NCBI RefSeq assembly: GCF_029892565.1
Contig: NZ_JARXVH010000013.1
Coordinates: forward strand, 62,001 to 126,000
Reading direction: 5' to 3'
Origin: Streptomyces pseudovenezuelae
GTDB taxonomy: Bacteria; Actinomycetota; Actinomycetes; Streptomycetales; Streptomycetaceae
DNA: 64,000 bases
Shown piece after piece: positions 59,300 to 64,000 of this stretch. Each line of letters begins with the position of its first letter. Within the stretch, counting starts at the first letter, position 1. The notes under the pieces were generated by a model, which was not told where the DNA came from, searched no databases, and saw only the letters and a list, made by a program, of their open reading frames with translations. The position numbers and the translations under genes are program-made.

Positions 59300-59971
59300 A
59301 TGACCAACCCCTCTTCATCTCCCGGGCGCCGGGCCCTCGTCGTGCGCGGCGGCTGGGAAGGCCATTCACCGGTGGAGACAACCGAACGGTTCGTGCCCTT
59401 CCTCAAGGAACACGGGTTCACGGTCGACACCTCCGAGTCCCTCGACGTCTACGGTGACGCGGACCGGCTCGCCGCCACCGACCTCGTCGTCCAGTGCTGG
59501 ACCATGGATACGATCGCCCCCGAACTCTCCCGCACGTTGGCAGCCGCGGTGCGGGCGGGCACCGGGTTCGCCGGCTGGCACGGCGGCATCATCGACTCCT
59601 TCCGCGGCGACCTCGACTACCACCTGCTGACCGGTGGCCAGTTCCTGATGCATCCGGCCGACTTCGTGAACTACACGGTCCGACTCGTGCCCGAACGTGC
59701 GAGCCACCCGGTCATCGAGGGCCTGGCCGACTTCGCCGTCCACACCGAGCAGTACTGGGTCGCGACCGACCCCGACATCGATGTGCTCGCCACGACCACC
59801 TTCCCGGCCGGCGAAGAGCGTGCCCATCCCGTCGTCATGCCCACCGTATGGACCAGGACATACGGTGCCGGGAAAGTCTTCGTGTCGGCCATCGGCCACA
59901 AACCCGACGACTTCGATGTACCCGAGGTCCGTACGCTCACCGAACGGGGGCTGCTGTGGGCGAGCAGGTGA
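59300..59971 (+). CDS. ThuA-like domain protein
   Basis: 223-aa protein of the ThuA/trehalose-utilisation-like class I glutamine-amidotransferase fold. RRALVVRGGWEGHSPVETTE at the start, FAGWHGGIIDSFRGDLDYHL and VFVSAIGHKPDDFDVPEV are the family motifs, with the conserved HGG and GH residues. ATG 59300 has AAGGTC upstream. The stop overlaps the oxidoreductase GTG by 4 nt. ThuA and Gfo/Idh/MocA proteins are frequently paired in sugar-modification operons, where ThuA may act on a 3-keto sugar or similar. Substrate unknown. Confidence 0.92.
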   Translation: MTNPSSSPGRRALVVRGGWEGHSPVETTERFVPFLKEHGFTVDTSESLDVYGDADRLAATDLVVQCWTMDTIAPELSRTLAAAVRAGTGFAGWHGGIIDSFRGDLDYHLLTGGQFLMHPADFVNYTVRLVPERASHPVIEGLADFAVHTEQYWVATDPDIDVLATTTFPAGEERAHPVVMPTVWTRTYGAGKVFVSAIGHKPDDFDVPEVRTLTERGLLWASR

Positions 59972-61041
59972 CACCACTGCGGGTCGGCATGGCCGGCGCG
60001 GGCAGAATCAGCGGCCAGTACCTGTCGACGCTGGCCAGGACCGAGGCCCTGCGGCTGACCGCGGTCACCGACCTGGACGGCGCGCGGGCCGAAGAGGCGG
60101 CCGCCGCGTCCGGCGCGCGGGCCGTCGGCGACCTGGCCGACCTGCTGGCGCGCGACGACGTCGACGCCGTGCTCAACCTGACCATCCCCGCCGTACACGC
60201 CGACGTGGCACTGGCCGCGATCGCGGCCGGCAAGCACGTCTACGGGGAGAAGCCGCTTGCCACCACCCGCGAGGAGGCCGCTGCCGTGCTGGCCGCCGCA
60301 CGCGCCGCGAGCGTGCGGGTCGGCTGCGCACCCGACACCGTGCTCGGCACCGGTGTCCAGACCGGGCGCAGGGCCGTGGACGACGGGCTGATCGGTACGC
60401 CCGTCGCCGCGACCGCCTTCATGACCACCCCCGGCCACGAGACGTGGCATCCCGATCCGGAGTTCTACTACCGCCCCGGCGGCGGTCCGCTGCTCGACAT
60501 GGGCCCTTACTACATCTCGGCGCTGATCCACCTGCTCGGTCCGGTGGCCGCGGTCACCGGCGCGGCCTCCACACCCCGCGCCGAGCGCGAGATCGCCAGT
60601 GGTCCCCGGGCCGGTCAGCGCTTCGCCGTCGAGGTGGACACACATGTCACCGGGGTGCTGCAGCACGCGAACGGCGCGCTGTCCACGCTGCTGATGAGCT
60701 TCGACATCCACGAAGCCCACCTGCCCAGGATCGAAGTGCACGGCACAGAGGGGTCGTTGTCGCTGCCCGACCCCAATCTCTTCGACGGTGTGGTGGAGGT
60801 GTGGCGGGCCCGCTCCGACGGCTGGCGGTCGCTTCCCGTGTCCGCCGGTCACCCACACGCCGGACGCGGGATCGGCCTGGCCGACCTCGCCGTCGCCCTG
60901 GCCACCGGCCGCCCCCACCTCGCCTCCGCCGAACTCGCCGAGCACGTCCTGGATGTGATGCTCACGCTGCTGGACGCGGCGCACCAGGGCCGGACCCTCA
61001 CGGTCACCACCACCTGCGAACGACCCGCGCCGGTCGCCTGA
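59968..61041 (+). CDS. Gfo/Idh/MocA-family oxidoreductase
   Basis: 357-aa NAD(P)-dependent sugar dehydrogenase. The Rossmann motif VGMAGAGRISGQYL, then VDAVLNLTIPAVHADVALAA and the catalytic-type GKHVYGEKPLAT (Lys of EKP) are visible, followed by the C-terminal alpha/beta domain with YRPGGGPLLDMGPYYISAL. GTG 59968 overlaps the ThuA stop (GTGA); a GTG four codons earlier is possible. With ThuA it probably interconverts a keto sugar or inositol-like compound. The two genes stand alone without a transporter in this window. Confidence 0.93.
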   Translation: MTPLRVGMAGAGRISGQYLSTLARTEALRLTAVTDLDGARAEEAAAASGARAVGDLADLLARDDVDAVLNLTIPAVHADVALAAIAAGKHVYGEKPLATTREEAAAVLAAARAASVRVGCAPDTVLGTGVQTGRRAVDDGLIGTPVAATAFMTTPGHETWHPDPEFYYRPGGGPLLDMGPYYISALIHLLGPVAAVTGAASTPRAEREIASGPRAGQRFAVEVDTHVTGVLQHANGALSTLLMSFDIHEAHLPRIEVHGTEGSLSLPDPNLFDGVVEVWRARSDGWRSLPVSAGHPHAGRGIGLADLAVALATGRPHLASAELAEHVLDVMLTLLDAAHQGRTLTVTTTCERPAPVA

Positions 61042-61139
61042 CCCGGTGGTCCGCACCTGGCGGAGAGTTTCCACGGGTCCGACTCAGCCCATCCTGGTTG
61101 CTCGCGACCAGGTCCTGGCCGTCCCCAAGTCCCTGTTCT

Positions 61140-61400
61140 CCCCGGCCGGCCCGCGCATGGCAGGCCGTCGGACAGGCCCCCGACCAGGCATGGGAACGCC
61201 GTTGCTGCGGCGCGGGCGCGAAGGGGCGGCGTGAGTACGGCTGGGCGGCTGTCCAGGTGCGCCCGGTGGTCGTACCCGGCCACCGGGACGGCGTGTTGAT
61301 CCGTCTGCGGTGGGCGCCGGCACGGCCCAGCTTGAGCCGGCCGGGGCCCAGAACGCATTCGGTATCCCGTGATCGACCCCGGAGCTGCGGGCACACGTGA
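61140..61400 (+). pseudogene. Remnant of an IS701-type transposase (plus strand)
   Basis: The plus strand reads DQAWERRCCGAGAKGRREYG followed by WAAVQVRPVVVP, similar to the AWxxLSCGxGSKGxRxYDWA motif of IS701-family transposases. Both ends are missing. It fills most of the gap 61042-61458. Confidence 0.55.
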
Positions 61401-61458
61401 ACCGCCCCGCCGGAGCGGGGCCGTTCGCCGTGGGGCGAGTCCCCCTGCGGGCTCGGCT

Positions 61459-61875
61459 TCAGCAGGGCGGCAGCGGGTTGGTCTCGTCGTAGACCTCGCT
61501 GTCCTTCACGAAGCCCCAGCCGCCATGGGCGCGGTGCGGACTGTCGGCGAGCGTGTAGATCCAGCGGCGGGGGTGAGGGCCGCCGCCGCCCGTGAGGTCG
61601 CCCTCGTATCGGCAGGTGAACCAGTTGGTGGTGCTGTTGAGGTAGCCGACGGTCTCTCCGTCCCACTCGACACGGATTCCCGCCCTGTTGTTGCACCAGA
61701 AGTGGGTGGTGGCGACCTGATCGCGCAGGCAGTTGGACGCGGCGGCGCGGGCGGTCGAGTCGCTCCCGGCGGGCTGGGCGACGGCAGCACTCGTCAAGGT
61801 GCCGGCAAGGATGAACGCGCAGGCCACGGAGCCTGCGAGACGGCCGGCACGGGGCGAGGTCCTGGTCATGAGCAT
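61459..61875 (-). CDS. Small secreted protein, unknown function
   Basis: 138-aa exported protein. Residues about 1-35 form a Sec signal peptide (RTSPRAGRLAGSVACAFILA, then GTLTSAAVAQPAG). The mature part has four Cys residues (SNCLRDQ, FWCNN, FTCRYEG and the final PPC), suited to two disulfides, and strand-like Trp/Tyr motifs (GIRVEWDGETVGYLNSTTNW). No family was recognised. ATG 61875 is used, with ATG 61869 as alternative. The in-frame extension upstream is transposase-derived and not part of the gene. Confidence 0.78.
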   Translation of the reverse strand: MLMTRTSPRAGRLAGSVACAFILAGTLTSAAVAQPAGSDSTARAAASNCLRDQVATTHFWCNNRAGIRVEWDGETVGYLNSTTNWFTCRYEGDLTGGGGPHPRRWIYTLADSPHRAHGGWGFVKDSEVYDETNPLPPC

Positions 61876-61899
61876 CCCGAGGTAGGTGTGACGTGGACG

Positions 61900-62150
61900 G
61901 CCCTCAACCTCACAGACCTGCGCGCGACCTGCCACCAATTCAACCATCGCCGAAAAGCGTTCACCGAGGTGCGGGATCCAGTAGTCCCGCAAGCGGCGGC
62001 GTGGTTCGACGCGGCCGAAGTGGTGCCCCGTGGTGGTGAAGACGTGGTCCAGGTCTCGGTCCCAGGTCTCGGCTGCCTGGTCGGTGATCACAACTCGAGG
62101 CTTCCGGAGCCCGGGACGACCATGCAGCCCCCTTCGAACTGGCCCTACGC
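61900..62150 (-). pseudogene. Remnant of an IS701-type transposase N-terminus (minus strand)
   Basis: The minus strand reads ETWDRDLDHVFTTTGHHFGR followed by VEPRRRLRDY, the conserved start of IS701-family transposases (WxxELDxVFxRIxxRFxRVEPRRRxRDY). It is cut after about 60 codons and now runs into the upstream region of the secreted-protein gene. With the remnant at 61.2 kb it brackets that gene. Confidence 0.65.
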
Positions 62151-62186
62151 CGCCACAGCACCACCTCAATCGGGGGTGAACCAGAT

Positions 62187-62507
62187 ATGTGCCGAATCAC
62201 CGGCCTGGCCGGAGCGGACGCCGTCCGGCACGAGCGCACGGTCGAAGCGATGGGCTCCTCGCAAGCCCACCGCGGCACGGAGGGCGCCAAGCACGCCCCC
62301 AGCTCGCATGGGAGGGCAGCGCTGGCGATGAACACGCTGCTGATCGTCGACCGGCAGGCGATGCCCGGCCCCTACCTCGACCGCGGCTCCAGGGTGCTGC
62401 TGGCCTTCAGCTTCGATCGGACAGGACAGACGCCACTCAGCTCACCCGGTTGGCAAAGGCTCATTGATAGGAACCTTTCAGGTGTATCAGGCCGTGCAGG
62501 TTGGTGA
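62187..62507 (+). pseudogene. Truncated class II glutamine-amidotransferase (asparagine-synthase-like) N-terminus
   Basis: From ATG 62187 the frame reads MCRITGLAGADAVRHERTVE, SSQAHRGTEG, GRAALAMNTLLIVD and GPYLDRGSRVLLAF. The N-terminal Cys2 and the RG and D-motifs fit the glutaminase domain of asparagine synthases. After about 80 residues the similarity ends, and the frame closes at 62507 without a synthetase domain. It is a fragment. Confidence 0.5.
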
Positions 62508-62562
62508 CATATGGGCCAAAGTCGGTTGAAACGATCAGTGTGAGTCAACATCGCACGCCCAC

Positions 62563-63294
62563 TTACTCGTCGTCGGTAGTGGCGGTCAATTCAACGTCGG
62601 TCACGCCGTCATTCTGGAACAGTTCGGAGGTCAACTGCCCAGCGTCGGCGCTGCCCTCCAGCCGCAGCAGCACTTGTGCCGCCGGATCGGTATTGTCCGG
62701 CAGGCGGCCGACCTTGACCTCCTGGATACGGAAGCCTCTTCGGGTGCATGTCTCCATCAGCTGGGGCAGCAGTGCCGTGCCGGTGCGGTAGGTCAGCCGT
62801 ACCTCGAAGGCCGAGGTGGTGGTGCCGGGGATCAGGCGGGCGGAGAGCAGAGGGTAGCCGCGCACGACGAGGAAGTGTACGGCGGTGACGGCGAGGGCGA
62901 GGATCGGCAGGCCACCACCGCAGGCCATGCCGACCGCGCAGGTGAGCCAGATGGTGGCGGCGGTCGTCAGCCCCCGTACCGCGTCACGGCGTACGAAGAT
63001 GAGGCCGCCACCGATGAAGCCGATGCCGGAGACGATCTGGGCCGCCACGCGGGACGGGTCGAAGGAGACGTTGTCCAGGCCGAGGACGTTGGTGAAGCCG
63101 TGCTGGGAGACCTCCATCATCAGTGCGCTGGCGATGCCCACCAGGGTGTGGGTACGCAGACCGGCACTTTTCTGCTGCGCCGCCCGCTCCCAGCCGATCA
63201 GGCTCGACAGCAGCAACGCCAGCCCGAGCTCGGCCAGTTGCCGCGGCCCCTGCCCATTGCTCACGTCCCACAGCGGAACAGCCAACCCCGCCAT
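62563..63294 (-). CDS. MgtC/SapB-family membrane protein
   Basis: 243-aa inner-membrane protein. Four to five hydrophobic helices (about 15-130) contain the family motifs LIGWERAAQQKSAGLRTHTL, VGIASALMM, VAAQIVSGIGFIGGGLIFV and GLTTAATIWLTCAVGMACGG. A soluble ACT-like C-terminal domain follows (about 155-243). MgtC proteins are linked to magnesium limitation and modulation of the membrane ATP synthase. ATG 63294 has AGGGGAG upstream; the longer open frame upstream is transposase debris. It has no operon partner here. Confidence 0.92.
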   Translation of the reverse strand: MAGLAVPLWDVSNGQGPRQLAELGLALLLSSLIGWERAAQQKSAGLRTHTLVGIASALMMEVSQHGFTNVLGLDNVSFDPSRVAAQIVSGIGFIGGGLIFVRRDAVRGLTTAATIWLTCAVGMACGGGLPILALAVTAVHFLVVRGYPLLSARLIPGTTTSAFEVRLTYRTGTALLPQLMETCTRRGFRIQEVKVGRLPDNTDPAAQVLLRLEGSADAGQLTSELFQNDGVTDVELTATTDDE

Positions 63295-63389
63295 ACACAG
63301 CTCCCCTCTGGCTCCGTGCCCTCTGGCATTGCCCCTACCCGTCTGGGAGCGACCATGCCCGTGGTCGGGCTGGTGACTATGGCCATGTG

Positions 63390-63545
63390 ACGGCGTCGGC
63401 GGGAACGGAAACGTTTGGCGCCGGGGAGGCGACCTGCCGCTGGGCCAGGACCACGCCGTGGTGGTACGGGAGCCGCGCACGGCCTTGCCATCGACCGCGA
63501 TCAGCAGCCGTTTGACAACAGCATTGGGAATGCGTCCGCTACTTC
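63390..63545 (-). pseudogene. Small remnant of an ISAs1-type transposase
   Basis: The minus strand reads LLIAVDGKAVRGSRTTT within a frame that has no sensible neighbours. That string is the conserved ISAs1-family block (IAxDGKxxRGSRT). Nothing else of the transposase is readable. The gap 63295-63715 otherwise holds no gene. Confidence 0.6.
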
Positions 63546-63715
63546 GAACACGTCCACAACGAAAAGACCGAGCTTGAACGGGTTTGAGGTTGTCGACGGC
63601 GAAGGCCTGACCAGACGCGGCTTGGTCATCGCCACATCCCTGAAGACAGGTGTGGCGATGACCTGTGGACCCCGAGCCCATTCGATCAGGACCTCGCACT
63701 CACGGCAGCGGTTTG

Positions 63716-64000
63716 TCACCTGATGTCGACGAAGTCGCCCGCGGCCGTGGACGGGCCGGTGGTGGGAGTACCCGTGAAAACGAAGCGGAAGTAGCCGTCG
63801 GTCCTGGCCTTGGTGGTGGTTTTCAACGTGCCCCCGACACCGCTGGTGACGGTTTTGAGCGCGGTGTAGACGGAGCTGCCCTTCTTACGGAACTGCAGCT
63901 GCACCGGCCTGTCCTGGTAGCCGGTGTAGGTGCCGCTCTCCCAGTTGGCGCGGCTCAGCTTCCCGGTGACCGTGATCGTCCTGTCCTTCTTCACCGGCTC
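63716..64000 (-). CDS. C-terminus of a secreted or surface beta-domain protein, cut by window edge
   Basis: The minus-strand frame is open at 64000 and ends at 63716, giving the last 94 residues. The text is beta-strand rich with Lys and Thr (DRTITVTGKLSRANWESGTY, RPVQLQFRKKGSSVYTALKT) and resembles calcium-binding-like or bacterial Ig-like surface repeats at the end of exported proteins. The start is outside the window. A GTG at 63994 is internal to the family-like sequence and was not used as the start. Confidence 0.75.
   Translation of the reverse strand, partial: EPVKKDRTITVTGKLSRANWESGTYTGYQDRPVQLQFRKKGSSVYTALKTVTSGVGGTLKTTTKARTDGYFRFVFTGTPTTGPSTAAGDFVDIR

Noticed and set aside
61876..62169. 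N-terminal extension of the small secreted protein
   Set aside because: The extension is IS701 transposase sequence; the signal peptide starts at 61875.
63295..63699. N-terminal extension of the MgtC gene
   Set aside because: It contains ISAs1 transposase text and lacks a start with ribosome site; MgtC proper starts at 63294.

Overview
The window is high-GC actinobacterial chromosome, most likely Streptomyces: GTG starts and GGAGG ribosome sites are common, genes overlap by 4 nt, and families such as expansin-like proteins, PucR/AraC/GntR regulators, DUF6131, DUF6284, DUF6303 and DUF2637 occur. No rRNA, tRNA or CRISPR array was seen. All readings were made by eye from the sequence, so family names come from recognised motifs and not from searches.

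Layout. (1) 1-5.4 kb, minus strand: a GT2-GtrA glycosyltransferase, a GT39 membrane glycosyltransferase, an OmpR-type response regulator and a histidine kinase cut by the window edge, apparently one envelope-glycosylation operon. (2) 5.7-10.9 kb: an AraC regulator divergent from a tightly overlapped operon: FrnE/DsbA-like protein, two-domain SnoaL-like protein (frameshifted), MoaF-like protein, macrodomain hydrolase, SirTM-class sirtuin and another SnoaL-like protein. It ends at a perfect 18-bp hairpin. (3) 11-13.3 kb: expansin-like secreted protein, RBBP9-type hydrolase and Lrp/AsnC regulator. (4) 13.3-23.9 kb: a GntR-controlled deoxysugar (L-rhamnose/L-fucose type) polysaccharide locus with a binding protein, two permeases, an unrecognised 674-aa enzyme, a mutarotase, a beta-helix/CBM protein and a fuconolactonase-like lactonase. 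Its 3' end is broken by IS5 debris.

(5) 24.9-54.2 kb: a catabolic region with three carotenoid/lignostilbene-type cleavage oxygenases (CCO), two PucR regulators, an aldehyde dehydrogenase, an MFS exporter, a VOC ring-cleavage-like enzyme, a flavin monooxygenase, an FAH-family hydrolase and an IclR regulator. The middle CCO gene is split by a 14.2-kb actinomycete integrative and conjugative element (AICE) at 28815-43028. A 7-bp core (AGAAGAC) lies at each end, and removing the element restores a 486-codon frame exactly. The element carries int, xis, a prim-pol and a helicase-like replication pair, an array of TGCGTCA motifs (candidate origin), an FtsK/Tra protein, small Spd-type proteins, a GntR repressor with palindromic operators, an IS5-like transposase, and an AT-richer cargo pair (Schlafen/AlbA-like and HEPN-like) that may be a defence module.

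(6) 54.5-64 kb: an APH-like kinase, an alpha/beta hydrolase, DUF6131, a membrane protein, a ThuA plus Gfo/Idh/MocA pair, a small secreted protein, MgtC/SapB and an edge-truncated secreted protein. These are separated by remnants of IS200/IS605, IS701 and ISAs1-type transposases and of an asparagine-synthase-like gene.
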